Positions 9,066 through 18,491 of a DNA stretch of 64,000 nt are shown one piece after another. The stretch is from Sedimentitalea xiamensis. GTDB lineage: Bacteria > Pseudomonadota > Alphaproteobacteria > Rhodobacterales > Rhodobacteraceae. The position numbers and the translations under genes were made by a program. How positions within the stretch are numbered: the first letter of the stretch is position 1; every line of letters begins with the position of its first letter. A model generated the notes under the pieces. It saw only the letters and a program-made list of their open reading frames with translations, was not told the origin of the DNA and searched no databases. Location: the NCBI RefSeq assembly GCF_030164465.1, contig NZ_JASNJE010000015.1:42175-106174 (forward strand), written 5' to 3'.

Positions 9066-9938
9066 TCAGCGTTTGCCGTAGTAGAGACCGACGACGTGTT
9101 CTGCCTCTGCGAAGAAAAGCCAGCGCGACACGGCGACGCCTGCGAGGTGCGACAGCACGGCCAGCGCCGCAAGCACGTGGCCGAAGGGCAGCAGAAGCAG
9201 GATGACGGGCAACACGGTCATCAGGGTCAGCGAGATCATCCGCAGCTTCCTCGCGTGCTTGCGACCGATCACATGGACGAATTCCCGCAGCAGGTAATTG
9301 GTGCCGGTATGGGGCGATTCGAACGCGCGTACGGTTCCGATTTCGCCCAGGCCGGTGGCGCTGGCCAGCGTGGTGCCGGATGCGTCAAAAGCCCCATCGC
9401 CGCGCAGCCAGACCGCGACCTGCACGATCCCGGCCAGGAGCAGGAGCCAGGGGGCCAGGCCGGTCTGCCCCGCCATCAGCGCGCCGCCCGAAACCGAGAT
9501 CGCCAGGAACAGGAGCGGCGTCAGCACCGTGTGCCAGCGCGGGACGGTTTTGAGCTGGGTATATATCATCGAGGTCGTGAATACCGTGGCGAGACTCGCC
9601 AGTGCGCCGGCCAGTCCGACCACCGGCCACGCGGTGCCGAGGAACACCAGCCCCGCACCGTAGAGCGCCATCAGGGTCAGGGCGGCGACGGCGCACCACG
9701 CCTCGCGCGACAGCCAGCTTGTGTGCCATTGGGTAAACGCCTTGAGCGCGCGTTCGGGCCTGCCAAGATGGAAGGTGGAGGCGATGAGCCCGCCGGCCGC
9801 CAGCAGATAGGCGATGGCGAAGAAGACGAAGGCGACCCGGCCGGTGACGGCGGGAAAGCCGATGCCGAGCCAGACCAGCAGACCGAAGCCAAGCCCGGAA
9901 CAGGTGGTAAAAAGGATGACGGAAGGGGCCGGATGCAT
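9066..9938 (-). CDS. soeC: Sulfite dehydrogenase membrane anchor SoeC (DmsC/NrfD-like)
   Basis: 290 aa, from the ATG at 9938 that shares a base with the soeB stop (TGATG). It has eight or so hydrophobic spans and resembles DmsC-type anchors (TCSGLGFGLLVWLGIG near the N-terminus, STFHLGRPERALKAF after it). It should pass electrons from the Fe-S subunit to the quinone pool. Assignment to sulfite oxidation rests on SoeA lacking a Tat signal and on the adjacent taurine and tauE genes. Related DMSO or polysulfide reductases are the alternative. Confidence 0.82.
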   Translation of the reverse strand: MHPAPSVILFTTCSGLGFGLLVWLGIGFPAVTGRVAFVFFAIAYLLAAGGLIASTFHLGRPERALKAFTQWHTSWLSREAWCAVAALTLMALYGAGLVFLGTAWPVVGLAGALASLATVFTTSMIYTQLKTVPRWHTVLTPLLFLAISVSGGALMAGQTGLAPWLLLLAGIVQVAVWLRGDGAFDASGTTLASATGLGEIGTVRAFESPHTGTNYLLREFVHVIGRKHARKLRMISLTLMTVLPVILLLLPFGHVLAALAVLSHLAGVAVSRWLFFAEAEHVVGLYYGKR

Positions 9939-10693
9939 CAGATCTTGTCCAGGGTTCTGTCGAGCCAGCCGAGAAAACCCCTGGAATCCTCGGCGACGGG
10001 GGCGAGCAGCGGGGCGAGTACGCCGAGCTGGGACTCCAGCTGATCCTTGGGACGGGGTGGCAGATACTTGTTGACCGGTTTCGTGCCCTGTTCGGGCATC
10101 AGGTCCATGCCGCCGCGCTCGGCGGTCAGCCGGGAGACGTGGCTGTCCGGGTCGGAGAAATCGCCGAAATGGCGCGCGCCCGCCGGGCAGGTGCGCACGC
10201 AGGCCGGAAGCCGGTCTTCCTCGGGCAGGTTCTCGTTGTAGATGCGGTCGATGCAAAGCGTGCATTTCTTCATCACGCCCGCCGCCGCGTCGAGTTCGCG
10301 CGCGCCATAGGGACAGGCCCAGGCGCAGAGGCCGCAGCCGATACAGTCGGTTTCGTTGACCAGCACGATCCCGTCCTCGACCCGCTTGTAGCTGGCGCCG
10401 GTCGGGCAGACGGTGACGCAGGGGGCGTCCTCGCAATGCAGGCAGGATTTCGGGAAATGCACCAGCTGCGCCATCGCGCTCTCGACCAGCGGCGTGACCT
10501 CGTAGGAATGCACCCGGTTCAGGAAGGTCCCGGAGGGATCGGCGCCGTAGGGCTGCTGATCGGAGAGCGGCGCGCCGTAGTTTTCGGTATTCCAGCCCTT
10601 GCAGGAGATCACGCAGGCATGGCAGCCGACGCAGGTGTCCAGATCGATCACGAGGCCCAGCTGTCTTTCGGTGCGGTCGGGGAGGCGGGTCAT
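9938..10693 (-). CDS. soeB: Sulfite dehydrogenase iron-sulfur subunit SoeB
   Basis: 251 aa. The start at 10693 (MTRLPDR) is chosen over a 24-codon extension that runs into repeat-like intergenic DNA. Four cysteine clusters are visible: CVGCHACVISC, CLHCEDAPCVTVCP, CIGCGLCAWACP and CTLC followed further on by CVRTCP. They are typical of DmsB/PsrB-type proteins binding four [4Fe-4S] centres. It links the molybdenum subunit to SoeC. A 91-base gap with a repeat-like element separates it from soeA. Confidence 0.88.
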   Translation of the reverse strand: MTRLPDRTERQLGLVIDLDTCVGCHACVISCKGWNTENYGAPLSDQQPYGADPSGTFLNRVHSYEVTPLVESAMAQLVHFPKSCLHCEDAPCVTVCPTGASYKRVEDGIVLVNETDCIGCGLCAWACPYGARELDAAAGVMKKCTLCIDRIYNENLPEEDRLPACVRTCPAGARHFGDFSDPDSHVSRLTAERGGMDLMPEQGTKPVNKYLPPRPKDQLESQLGVLAPLLAPVAEDSRGFLGWLDRTLDKI

Positions 10694-10741
10694 GATCGGG
10701 CCTTGGGCTGTGGATGGCGGCGGGCGGACCGGGGCGCTGCC

Positions 10742-10768
10742 CCGGATCCCGGAGTATTTCGGCAAAGA
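10742..10768 (-). repeat. Recurring GC-rich intergenic element between soeA and soeB
   Basis: Read on the minus strand it contains TTTGCCGAAATACTCCGG. Close variants occur at 26522-26552 and 33501-33528. It lies between two genes of the same operon and may form RNA structure that adjusts relative expression; that is inference. Confidence 0.45.
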
Positions 10769-10784
10769 TGAAGGGGCGGGCAGC

Positions 10785-13613
10785 TCATCGTGCGGTCTTC
10801 CAGGCCAGGGTCTCGGGGCCCGTGCCGACCGGCGAGCGCATCGGCGCGAAGGCGGGCTGGCTTTCGGCGGGGGCGGTGGTCTTTTCCAGCCGGACCTTGA
10901 GGTCGAACCAGGCCGCCTGGCCGGTGATCGGGTCGGAATTGGCCCAACGCTGGCCGTCGCCGCGTTCGGGCAGCAATTCGTGGATCAGGTGATTCAGCAG
11001 GAAGCCTCGGGTCGCCTCGGGGGCATCCGTTTCGAGCGCCCAGGCACCCTTGCGCTTGCCGATCGCGTTCCAGGTCCAGACGGTGTTGTCGTTGAGCGCG
11101 GCCATTTCCATCACTGGGACGGTGATTGCGCCATGGGGCGAGGTGACGCGCGCCCAGTCGCCATCCGTCAGTCCGTGTTCGCGCATCAGTTTCGTCGGGA
11201 CATAGAGCGGGTTGTGGCCATGGATCTGGCGCAGCCAGGCGTTCTGAGTGCCCCAGCTGTGATACATCGCCATCGGGCGCTGGGTGAGCGCGTGCACGGT
11301 GAAGCCGTCATTGCCGGTCTGGTCGGTGTCCTGCCAGATTGGCAGCGGGTCCATCGCCGCCTTGATGCGGGCGCGCAGGCGGTCGGGGGGCTGGCGGTCG
11401 CCATGGCCCTCGGCGGCGAGCTGGAACCGGCGCAGAGGTTCGACATAGAGCTGGAACAGGTAGGGAGACGGGCTGTCGTAGAAGCCGGTTTCGACGGCCC
11501 AGTCCTGGTAGGCGCTGTTCCAGGGTTTGTAATAGCGGGCCGGTTCGGGAACGTGCTTGATCCAGAAGCCGCCATTGTCGATGTAGCGTTGCAGTTGGTC
11601 GGGACGGCTCTCGCCGCGTCCGCTCCCTTCGGGTGCGTCCGCGGCGTCGCCCGCCCGCCAACCCGCAAGGGGTCCGATGCCCTTGCGGCGTTCGTGGTTG
11701 ACCATGTAGTCGGCATAGTCGGCATATTTCGCGCTGCCGTCCTCGTTGGTGAAGCCGGGCAGGCCGAGACGCGCGCCGAGATCGCAGAGCACCGACTGGA
11801 AGCCGCGCACGTCCCTGTCGGGGTCGGCCACGGGCCAGCGGATGGCGTCGGCGGCGGTGTCGGCTTCGCAGATCGGGCGGTCGAGCAGCGAGATGCAGTC
11901 GTGGCGTTCGAGATAGGTGGTGTCGGGCAGCACGAGGTCGGCATAGGCGACCATCTCGGACGAATAGGCGTCGGAATAGATGATCCGGGGGATCAGGTAG
12001 TCGCCGTTTTCGTCGGTATCCGTGAGCATCTTCATCACGCCGCCGGTGTTCATGGAAGAGTTCCAGGACATGTTGGCCATGTAGAGAAACAGCGTGTCGA
12101 TCTTGTAGGGATCGCCCGCATGGGCGTTGGAGATCACCATGTGCATCAGGCCATGCGCGCTCATGGGATTTTCCCAGGTGAAGGCCTTGTCGATGCGTGC
12201 GGGCGTGCCATCATCTTTCAACGCAAGGTCTTCCGGTCCCTGGACAAATCCGAGATGCGGACCGTTCAGCGGCGCGCAGGGATTCATCCCGGCATGAGGC
12301 TTGGGGTGCGCGGTGGCGGGTTTCGGATAGGGCGGTTTGAAACGGAAGCCGCCGGGAACCTCGACGGTGCCAAGCAGGATTTGCAGAACATGCAGCGCGC
12401 GGCAGGTCTGAAAGCCATTTGCGTGTGCGGAGATTCCGCGCATGGCGTGGAAGCTGACCGGGCGACCTTTCATCGTGGCGTGTCTTTCGCCGCGGAAGTC
12501 GGTCCATTCCTGTTGGATTTCGACGGCTTCGTCGAAGGCGATGCGCGCGATCTCGGCGGCGACGGCCCGGATTTTCGTGGCCGGGATCCCGCAGCGCTCT
12601 GCCACGGCGTCGGCGGAAAACTGCGGGTCGAGGTAGGTTTCCGCCATTCTGTGCATCACGGTCCGGCAGGTTTGTCCGTTCAGTACGAAACTCCCCGACA
12701 GGTCCGGGCATATGCCGGGAGCGTCGAAGGGCGCGAGATCGCCGGTCGCCGTATCGATCACCAGTTCCTTGCCGGCCTCGTCGCGCAGCAGCAGCCCGTG
12801 CCGGTCGCTGCCCGGTGCTTCGATCACGAGACAGGGCGCGTTGGTGTAGCGGGCCAGGTAGTCCAGATCGATCTTGCCGGCCTTCATCAGCTCGTGCACC
12901 AGCGCGAGGATGAACAGCCCGTCGGTGCCCGGCGTGATGCCGACCCAGTCGTCGGCAACCGCATTGTAGCCGGTGCGGATCGGGTTCACGCCGATGATGC
13001 GCGCGCCGCGCGCCTTGATCTTGCCGATCCCCATCTTGATCGGGTTGCTGTCGTGGTCCTCGGCGACGCCGAACAGCAGGAAGAGCTTCGTGTGGTCCCA
13101 GTCCGGCTGGCCGAATTCCCAGAAGGCGCCGCCCATCGTGTAGATGCCCGCAGCCGCCATGTTGACAGAGCAGAAACCGCCATGGGCGGCATAGTTGGGC
13201 GTGCCGAAATTCTGCGCCCAGAAACTGGTGAAACTCTGCGACTGGTCGCGCCCGGTGAAGAACGCCAGCTTTTCCGGGTTTGTCTTTCGGATCGGGGCGA
13301 GCCAGCCGGTCGCGATCTGAAGCGCCTCGTCCCAGGTGATTTCCTCGAACTCGCCGGAACCGCGCGGGCCGACCCGCTTCAGCGGCGCACGCAGGCGCGA
13401 CGGCGCGTTGTGCTGCATGATGCCGGCCGACCCCTTGGCGCAGAGCACGCCCTTGTTGACCGGATGATCGCGGTTGCCCTCGATATAGGCGACTTTACCG
13501 TCCTTCATGTGCACGTTGATGCCGCAGCGGCAGGCGCACATGTAGCAGGTCGTCTTTCGCACCTCGTCGGAGACGGGCGGCGACAGGTCCAGCTGTGGTT
13601 GGCGATGGGCCAT
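10785..13613 (-). CDS. soeA: Sulfite dehydrogenase molybdopterin subunit SoeA
   Basis: 942 aa molybdopterin oxidoreductase of the PsrA/PhsA/SoeA branch. N-terminal Cys23, Cys26, Cys30 and Cys58 form the [4Fe-4S] motif (CYMCACRC ... VLCAKGSAG). The GGFCSVNMA segment near residue 150 is the likely Mo-ligand Cys region. There is no twin-arginine signal, so the enzyme should face the cytoplasm, as known for SoeABC and unlike DMSO or polysulfide reductases. It would oxidise sulfite released by Xsc to sulfate and reduce quinone. tauE lies 122 bases upstream on the same strand. Confidence 0.87.
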   Translation of the reverse strand: MAHRQPQLDLSPPVSDEVRKTTCYMCACRCGINVHMKDGKVAYIEGNRDHPVNKGVLCAKGSAGIMQHNAPSRLRAPLKRVGPRGSGEFEEITWDEALQIATGWLAPIRKTNPEKLAFFTGRDQSQSFTSFWAQNFGTPNYAAHGGFCSVNMAAAGIYTMGGAFWEFGQPDWDHTKLFLLFGVAEDHDSNPIKMGIGKIKARGARIIGVNPIRTGYNAVADDWVGITPGTDGLFILALVHELMKAGKIDLDYLARYTNAPCLVIEAPGSDRHGLLLRDEAGKELVIDTATGDLAPFDAPGICPDLSGSFVLNGQTCRTVMHRMAETYLDPQFSADAVAERCGIPATKIRAVAAEIARIAFDEAVEIQQEWTDFRGERHATMKGRPVSFHAMRGISAHANGFQTCRALHVLQILLGTVEVPGGFRFKPPYPKPATAHPKPHAGMNPCAPLNGPHLGFVQGPEDLALKDDGTPARIDKAFTWENPMSAHGLMHMVISNAHAGDPYKIDTLFLYMANMSWNSSMNTGGVMKMLTDTDENGDYLIPRIIYSDAYSSEMVAYADLVLPDTTYLERHDCISLLDRPICEADTAADAIRWPVADPDRDVRGFQSVLCDLGARLGLPGFTNEDGSAKYADYADYMVNHERRKGIGPLAGWRAGDAADAPEGSGRGESRPDQLQRYIDNGGFWIKHVPEPARYYKPWNSAYQDWAVETGFYDSPSPYLFQLYVEPLRRFQLAAEGHGDRQPPDRLRARIKAAMDPLPIWQDTDQTGNDGFTVHALTQRPMAMYHSWGTQNAWLRQIHGHNPLYVPTKLMREHGLTDGDWARVTSPHGAITVPVMEMAALNDNTVWTWNAIGKRKGAWALETDAPEATRGFLLNHLIHELLPERGDGQRWANSDPITGQAAWFDLKVRLEKTTAPAESQPAFAPMRSPVGTGPETLAWKTAR

Positions 13614-13735
13614 CGCTGTGTCTCCCTTTTGTCAGACGCTCGACGAATTCGATGCCGCGGGCAACCCTTTTCTGGGTTTGCGGCGTCAGGCGGAATGCTG
13701 TTCCGGAATTGTGCCGGATCTCGGAATGATCTCCC

Positions 13736-14491
13736 TCATTGCGCGAGAACGAGCCGCAGGAGACCGGACGCGGCCAGGCCGATCAGCAGGAACAGGCAGG
13801 CGGGGCGATACCAGCGCTCCCAGCGCGGGGTGAACAGCGCCTGGCCGACAAAGACGCCCGCCAGCGTCGGCAGGATCAGCGCCAGCCCACGCGTCGCGGC
13901 CTGCGCCGTCATGGTGCCGATCAGCAGATGGACGACCAGTCCGATCACGCCGCCACCGAGCAGGTAGATGTTGAGCGTGCCGCGCATCCGCCGTGCCGGG
14001 ATGTCGCGGGCCAGCGCATATAGCGCGATCAGCATGCCGCCCACGCCGGCGATTCCGGTGATGAACCCGGCCGACAGCCCGGTCGCGACGGTGCCGGGCC
14101 GCGTCGCCAGCACCGGCAGGCGCAGGCGCGACACCTGCATCAGCGCCAGAACGATCAGCACCGCCAGCGCCGCCGTTTTCGACAGGGTTGGATCGAGCGA
14201 CAGGGACACCGACAGCCCAATCGGCAGACCGATGCCGGCGGACAGGATGAGTATCAGCGCGGCGGGACGGTCCGCGTCTGCCCAGCCGCCCTTCATCAGA
14301 ATCAGGGAGGCGGACATTTCCAGGAACCAGAACGCCGGGATCAACTGGATCGGCGGAATGAAGGCCGCCAGCATCGCCATGGCGAGCGCGGACAGACCGA
14401 AACCGGCGAACCCGCGCACCGCGCCAGCCAGGAAACAGGCCAGTATCGCAAGGACCGTCAGCCCCGGCGGCAGGGCGAGCAGGTGGCTCAA
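13736..14491 (-). CDS. tauE: TSUP-family sulfite exporter TauE
   Basis: 251 aa integral membrane protein with TSUP repeats (CFLAGAVRGFAGFGLSALAM near the N-terminus and GLSAGFITGIAGVGGMLIAL in the middle). The likely start is a TTG at 14491 overlapping the stop of the citrate synthase gene (TTGA); no ATG or GTG fits a shorter form well. TauE-type proteins export sulfite made from taurine. Its position directly upstream of soeABC gives the cell two disposal routes for sulfite on one strand. Confidence 0.82.
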   Translation of the reverse strand: MSHLLALPPGLTVLAILACFLAGAVRGFAGFGLSALAMAMLAAFIPPIQLIPAFWFLEMSASLILMKGGWADADRPAALILILSAGIGLPIGLSVSLSLDPTLSKTAALAVLIVLALMQVSRLRLPVLATRPGTVATGLSAGFITGIAGVGGMLIALYALARDIPARRMRGTLNIYLLGGGVIGLVVHLLIGTMTAQAATRGLALILPTLAGVFVGQALFTPRWERWYRPACLFLLIGLAASGLLRLVLAQ

Positions 14492-15621
14492 CGCCGGTCC
14501 GGATCGACATAGGCGCGGGGCTCCGGTCCGTTGTAAAGCGTCAGCGGGCGGATCAGGATGTTGCCGCGCTGCTGTTCGATACACTGGATGATCCAGCCCG
14601 GCATCCGCCCGATGGCGAAGATCGGCACGTAGAGATCCATCGGAATGCCGTGCAGCTGGTAGATCACGCCGGAATAGAAATCGACGTTCACGTTGAGTCC
14701 GTGACGCGCATAGGGCTGCATCGCCTCGACCACGGCCTGCAGGATTTCATACCACTCCGGCGCGCCCATTTCCTCGCCCAGTTGGCGCACGCCTTCGCGC
14801 ATGTGGCGCGCGCGTGGGTCTTCCTTGCGGTAGACGCGATGGCCGAAGCCGGTGACGGCTTCCTTGGCGGCGCGCTTTGCCTTGACATAGGCGGCGGCGT
14901 TCTCGGGCTCGCCGATCTCGGCGACCATCTTCATCACATCTTCCGCGGCGCCGCCGTGGGCGGGGCCTGCGAGGGTGGACAGCGCGGTGACGATGGCGCC
15001 GTGCAGGTTCGCTTCGGTTCCGATGGTGACGCGGGCGGCGAAGCTGGAGGCATTGCTGCCGTGTTCCGCATGCAGGATGAAATCGACATCGGCCAGGCGG
15101 GCGGCCTCGGCGCTGGGTTTTTCGCCTTTCAGCATCCAGAGCCAGTTGGCGGCGTGGGACAGGTCCGGGTCGGCAGGCACCGGGTCGCGCCCGTTCCTGA
15201 TCGCGTCATGGGCGGCGATGATCATCGGCACCTGGCTGGTGAGGCGGATGCCGTTGGCGACAAAGGCGTCTTCGCCGACCTGCTGGCTTTCGGGTTCCAG
15301 TGCCGCGAGCGCCGATACGGCGGTGCGCAGCACGTCCATCGGATGCCCGTCCTTGCAGGCGCGGATGATGTCGTGGACTTGCGGCGGCAGGGTGCGGGCG
15401 GCCTTCAGCCGTGCGTCGAAACCCGCCAGTTCGCCGGCGGAGGGCAATTCGCCGAAGATCAGCAGATAGCTGACCTCTTCAAACGTCGATTTGGTGGCGA
15501 GATCGTGGATCGAATAGCCGCGATAGCTGAGTGTGCCGGCGGCGCCGTCGATGTCGCTGACGCCGGAGCGTTCGAAATAGACACCCTTGAGGCCACGGTT
15601 GATCTTGACGGGTTCGCTCAT
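14488..15621 (-). CDS. Citrate/2-methylcitrate synthase paralogue
   Basis: 377 aa, the length of short type II citrate and methylcitrate synthases. The family histidine segments are present: ILHAEHGSNASSF, LAGPAHGGAAEDV and VTGFGHRVYRKEDPR. It would condense acetyl-CoA (or propionyl-CoA) with oxaloacetate. It is the first gene of a run with tauE and soeABC and is divergent from pta, the acetyl-CoA-forming gene of the taurine route. A role in assimilating taurine-derived acetyl-CoA is therefore inferred. No prpB or prpD is nearby, which argues mildly against methylcitrate. Confidence 0.88.
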   Translation of the reverse strand: MSEPVKINRGLKGVYFERSGVSDIDGAAGTLSYRGYSIHDLATKSTFEEVSYLLIFGELPSAGELAGFDARLKAARTLPPQVHDIIRACKDGHPMDVLRTAVSALAALEPESQQVGEDAFVANGIRLTSQVPMIIAAHDAIRNGRDPVPADPDLSHAANWLWMLKGEKPSAEAARLADVDFILHAEHGSNASSFAARVTIGTEANLHGAIVTALSTLAGPAHGGAAEDVMKMVAEIGEPENAAAYVKAKRAAKEAVTGFGHRVYRKEDPRARHMREGVRQLGEEMGAPEWYEILQAVVEAMQPYARHGLNVNVDFYSGVIYQLHGIPMDLYVPIFAIGRMPGWIIQCIEQQRGNILIRPLTLYNGPEPRAYVDPDRR

Positions 15622-15657
15622 TAGACGCTCCTTCGGTGATCCTGCGGGGAGGTGGAA
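15622..15657. promoter_or_regulatory. 36-base divergent gap between citrate synthase gene and pta
   Basis: The gap contains GGGGAGG just before the pta ATG and little else. It is too short for two ordinary non-overlapping promoters, so at least one promoter must lie inside a coding region. No TauR-type CTGGACYTAA repeat is visible in it. Confidence 0.4.
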
Positions 15658-16509
15658 ATGCCGGTTCTGGATGATGTGCTTGCCAGGGCGCGCGCACGGG
15701 GCGCGCGGGTGGTGTTTCCCGAGATGTCGGAGCCGCGCGTGGCCGAAGCGGCGCGGCGGCTAGAGTCGGAGGGGCTTTGCGCGCCGGTGACGCTGGGGGC
15801 CGTGACGGACGCCCATGTGGCGGCCCTGGTCGCGGCGCGGGGCCTGAAGGAGTCGCTTGCCCGGCGGTTGCTTGCCAAGCCGCTGTATCGGGCGGCCGCG
15901 ATGGTGGCCGCGGGCGAGGCCGACGCGATGGTGGCGGGGGCGGACAGTCCGACGCGGCGGGTGATCGAGGCGGCAAGCATCGCGATCGGACTGACCGAAG
16001 GCGTTTCCGCGCCGTCGTCCTTCTTCCTGATGGTGTTTCCGGACGGGCGCGAATTCCTGTTCGCCGATTGCGCGGTGAACGTGGACCCGGATGCGGACGC
16101 CCTGGCGGGTATCGCGCGGGCCTCTGCCGTTTCGGGCGCGGCGCTGCTCGGCGCGGCGCGGGTGGCGCTACTGTCGTTTTCCACCGGCACTTCGGGCGCG
16201 GGCGACAGCGTGGACAAGGTGCGCGCGGCGGCGGAGGCAACCGGCTTTCTGGGGCCGGTGCAGTCGGATGCGGCGCTGAACGCGGCCATCGCGGCGAAGA
16301 AGGGACTCGGGAACGGGGACGCCAACGTGCTGGTCTTTCCCTCTCTGGATGCGGGCAACATCGCATACAAGCTGTGCCAGGAACTCGCCGGGGCACAGGC
16401 CATCGGGCCGATGTTGCAGGGGTTCGCGCGCCCGGTCTGCGACCTGAGCCGGGGCGCGACGGTCGCCGACATCGTCGCCTCGACGGCGGTGGCTGCGGCA
16501 CTGGCCTGA
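15658..16509 (+). CDS. pta: Phosphate acetyltransferase (short type)
   Basis: 283 aa. The ATG at 15658 has GGAGG five bases upstream; a GTG at 15652 inside that RBS is less likely. Motifs: [16 protein letters not shown] and the ending [20 protein letters not shown]. It converts acetyl phosphate made by Xsc into acetyl-CoA. It is the only plus-strand gene in a block of minus-strand taurine genes, with 36 bases to the divergent citrate synthase gene and 46 bases to the convergent xsc. Confidence 0.92.
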   Translation: MPVLDDVLARARARGARVVFPEMSEPRVAEAARRLESEGLCAPVTLGAVTDAHVAALVAARGLKESLARRLLAKPLYRAAAMVAAGEADAMVAGADSPTRRVIEAASIAIGLTEGVSAPSSFFLMVFPDGREFLFADCAVNVDPDADALAGIARASAVSGAALLGAARVALLSFSTGTSGAGDSVDKVRAAAEATGFLGPVQSDAALNAAIAAKKGLGNGDANVLVFPSLDAGNIAYKLCQELAGAQAIGPMLQGFARPVCDLSRGATVADIVASTAVAAALA

Positions 16510-16555
16510 CCGTTGCGGGCCAGGCCGGTGCCATCGGGTGTTGCGGCGGCGTTGG

Positions 16556-18331
16556 TCACACCGTCTGCGGGCGCATGTCGTCGGCGCTGATCCCCGCGAC
16601 GGACACAGGTTTCTTCATCGCGTCGCGGCGGAAGGGTTCGCCCAGTTCCTGGTTGATCATCGCTTCGATCAGCGTGGTGGTGCGGTTTTCCATCTGGTCG
16701 GTGATCGCCTGGGTCAGCGCGGCGGTCAGTTCGTCCATGCTGCGCGTGACGACGCCCTTGAGGCCGCAGGCCTTGGCGATGCCCGCATAGCTGACGTCGG
16801 TGTCCAGTTCGGTGCCGACGAAATTGTCGTCGAACCATAGGGTCGAATTGCGTTTCTCCGCGCCCCACTGGTAGTTGCGGAAGACGATCATGGTGATCGG
16901 CGGCCATTCCGCGCGGCCGATGGCGGTCAGTTCGTTCACCGCGATGCCGAAGGCGCCGTCACCGGCGAATCCGACCACCGGAACGTCGGGTTGGCCGATC
17001 TTGGCGCCGATGATGGCGGGCAGGCCATAGCCGCAGGGCCCGAAGAGACCGGGCGCGAGATACTTCCGGCCATCCTCGAAGGTGGGATAGGCATTGCCGA
17101 TGGCGCAGTTGTTGCCGATGTCGGAACTGATGATCGCCTCGCGCGGCAGGGCGGACTGGATCGCGCGCCAGGCCATACGGGGACTCATCCAGTCGGGTTT
17201 GTCGGCACGGGCGCGCTGGTTCCAGGTTGTGCCGGGATCGTCGTCCTCGTGATCCATCGACGAAAGTTGCTGCGCCCACCGTGACTTGGTCTGCGCGATG
17301 CGGGACTTGCGGTCGGCGCGGCCTTCGTCCCCGGCGCTGTCCGAAAGCTGCGCGAGGATGCCCTCGGCCACCTTTTTCGCGTCACCGACGATGCCGACCG
17401 TGGCCTTCTTGGTCAGCCCGATCCGGTCGGGGTTGATGTCGACCTGGATGATTTTTGCGTTCTGCGGCCAGTAGTCCATGCCATAGCCCGGCAGCGTCGA
17501 GAACGGGTTGAGCCGGGTGCCGAGGCAGAGCACCACGTCGGCGTCCTTGATGAGCTCCATCGCCGCCTTGGACCCGTTGTAGCCGAGCGGTCCGGCGAAC
17601 AGCGGATGGCTTCCCGGGAACGCGTCATTGTGCTGATAGCCGACGCAGACCGGCGCATCCAGCCGTTCGGCCAGCGCCATCGACGCGCCGATGCCCTTGG
17701 ACAGGACCACGCCCGCACCGTTCAGGATCACCGGGTTTTTCGCACCCGACAACAGGTCCGCCGCCGCCCTGACCGACTTCTCGCCGCCGGGGGAGGCTTC
17801 GAATTCGATCGGATCGGGAATTTCGATATCCACGACCTGGGTCCAGAAATCGCGCGGGATGTTGATCTGTGCGGGGCCCGACAGGCGTTTCGCCTTGGAA
17901 ATCACGCGGGTCAGAACCTCGGCGACGCGGGAGGGATCGCGCACCTCTTCCTGGTAGGCGACCATGTCCTCGAACAGTTTCATCTGTTCGACTTCCTGGA
18001 AACCACCCTGGCCGATGGTCTTGTTGGCGGCTTGCGGCGTCACCAGCAAGAGCGGCGTATGGTTCCAGTAGGCGGTTTTCACGGCGGTGACGAAATTGGT
18101 GATGCCGGGGCCGTTCTGGGCGATCATCATGCTCATCTTGCCGGTGGCGCGGGTGTATCCGTCGCTCATCATCCCGGCGCTGCCTTCGTGGGCGCAGTCC
18201 CAGAACATGATACCGGCCAGCGGAAACAGATCGGAAATCGGCATCATGGCCGAGCCGATGATGCCGAACGCATGTTCGATCCCATGCCTTTGCAGTGTTT
18301 TCACAAAGGCTTCTTCGGTGGTCATCTTCAT
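16556..18331 (-). CDS. xsc: Sulfoacetaldehyde acetyltransferase
   Basis: 591 aa, full Xsc length. It belongs to the thiamine-diphosphate acetolactate-synthase fold: the catalytic-Glu region is CAHEGSAGMMSDGYTRATG and the ThDP/Mg motif is FAGDGAFGIAVNE. QNGPGITNFVTAVK and FRNYQWGAEKRNSTLWF are characteristic of Xsc. It converts sulfoacetaldehyde plus phosphate to acetyl phosphate plus sulfite in the cytoplasm. Two perfect TauR-type repeats lie about 100 bases upstream. It is downstream of tauR on the same strand. Confidence 0.97.
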   Translation of the reverse strand: MKMTTEEAFVKTLQRHGIEHAFGIIGSAMMPISDLFPLAGIMFWDCAHEGSAGMMSDGYTRATGKMSMMIAQNGPGITNFVTAVKTAYWNHTPLLLVTPQAANKTIGQGGFQEVEQMKLFEDMVAYQEEVRDPSRVAEVLTRVISKAKRLSGPAQINIPRDFWTQVVDIEIPDPIEFEASPGGEKSVRAAADLLSGAKNPVILNGAGVVLSKGIGASMALAERLDAPVCVGYQHNDAFPGSHPLFAGPLGYNGSKAAMELIKDADVVLCLGTRLNPFSTLPGYGMDYWPQNAKIIQVDINPDRIGLTKKATVGIVGDAKKVAEGILAQLSDSAGDEGRADRKSRIAQTKSRWAQQLSSMDHEDDDPGTTWNQRARADKPDWMSPRMAWRAIQSALPREAIISSDIGNNCAIGNAYPTFEDGRKYLAPGLFGPCGYGLPAIIGAKIGQPDVPVVGFAGDGAFGIAVNELTAIGRAEWPPITMIVFRNYQWGAEKRNSTLWFDDNFVGTELDTDVSYAGIAKACGLKGVVTRSMDELTAALTQAITDQMENRTTTLIEAMINQELGEPFRRDAMKKPVSVAGISADDMRPQTV

Positions 18332-18415
18332 TGCGATCTCTCCCCTGAAACGCCGAAAACCGGCTTGCCGCGCCGGTGTGTCGCCGATGGTTTTAGGTGG
18401 CGTGCCGCCAGCCCG

Positions 18416-18448
18416 TTAGGTCCAGACGGGCTGCCCGGTTAGGTCCAG
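18416..18448 (-). promoter_or_regulatory. TauR-type operator upstream of xsc (two perfect direct repeats)
   Basis: TTAGGTCCAG occurs at 18416-18425 and 18439-18448, 23 bases apart. On the xsc coding strand this is CTGGACCTAA twice. The motif matches CTGGACYTAA, known as the TauR-bound direct repeat in Rhodobacter. Activation of xsc by TauR in the presence of taurine is the expected outcome. Confidence 0.8.
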
Positions 18449-18491
18449 ATTCGCCTGTGAACCCGCCTGCCTAGATGTCGGGCCGGGCGGG

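Noticed and set aside
9066..10436. 456-aa reading of soeC extended upstream through soeB
   Set aside because: The upstream part is out-of-frame soeB; the ATG at 9938 overlapping the soeB stop gives a normal 290-aa anchor.
10599..13967. 1122-codon open frame on the plus strand opposite soeA
   Set aside because: It mirrors soeA codon bias in GC-rich DNA; composition is typical of antisense shadow, with no RBS or domain. Similar shadows lie at 20440-22875, 32100-35000 and 44147-46453.
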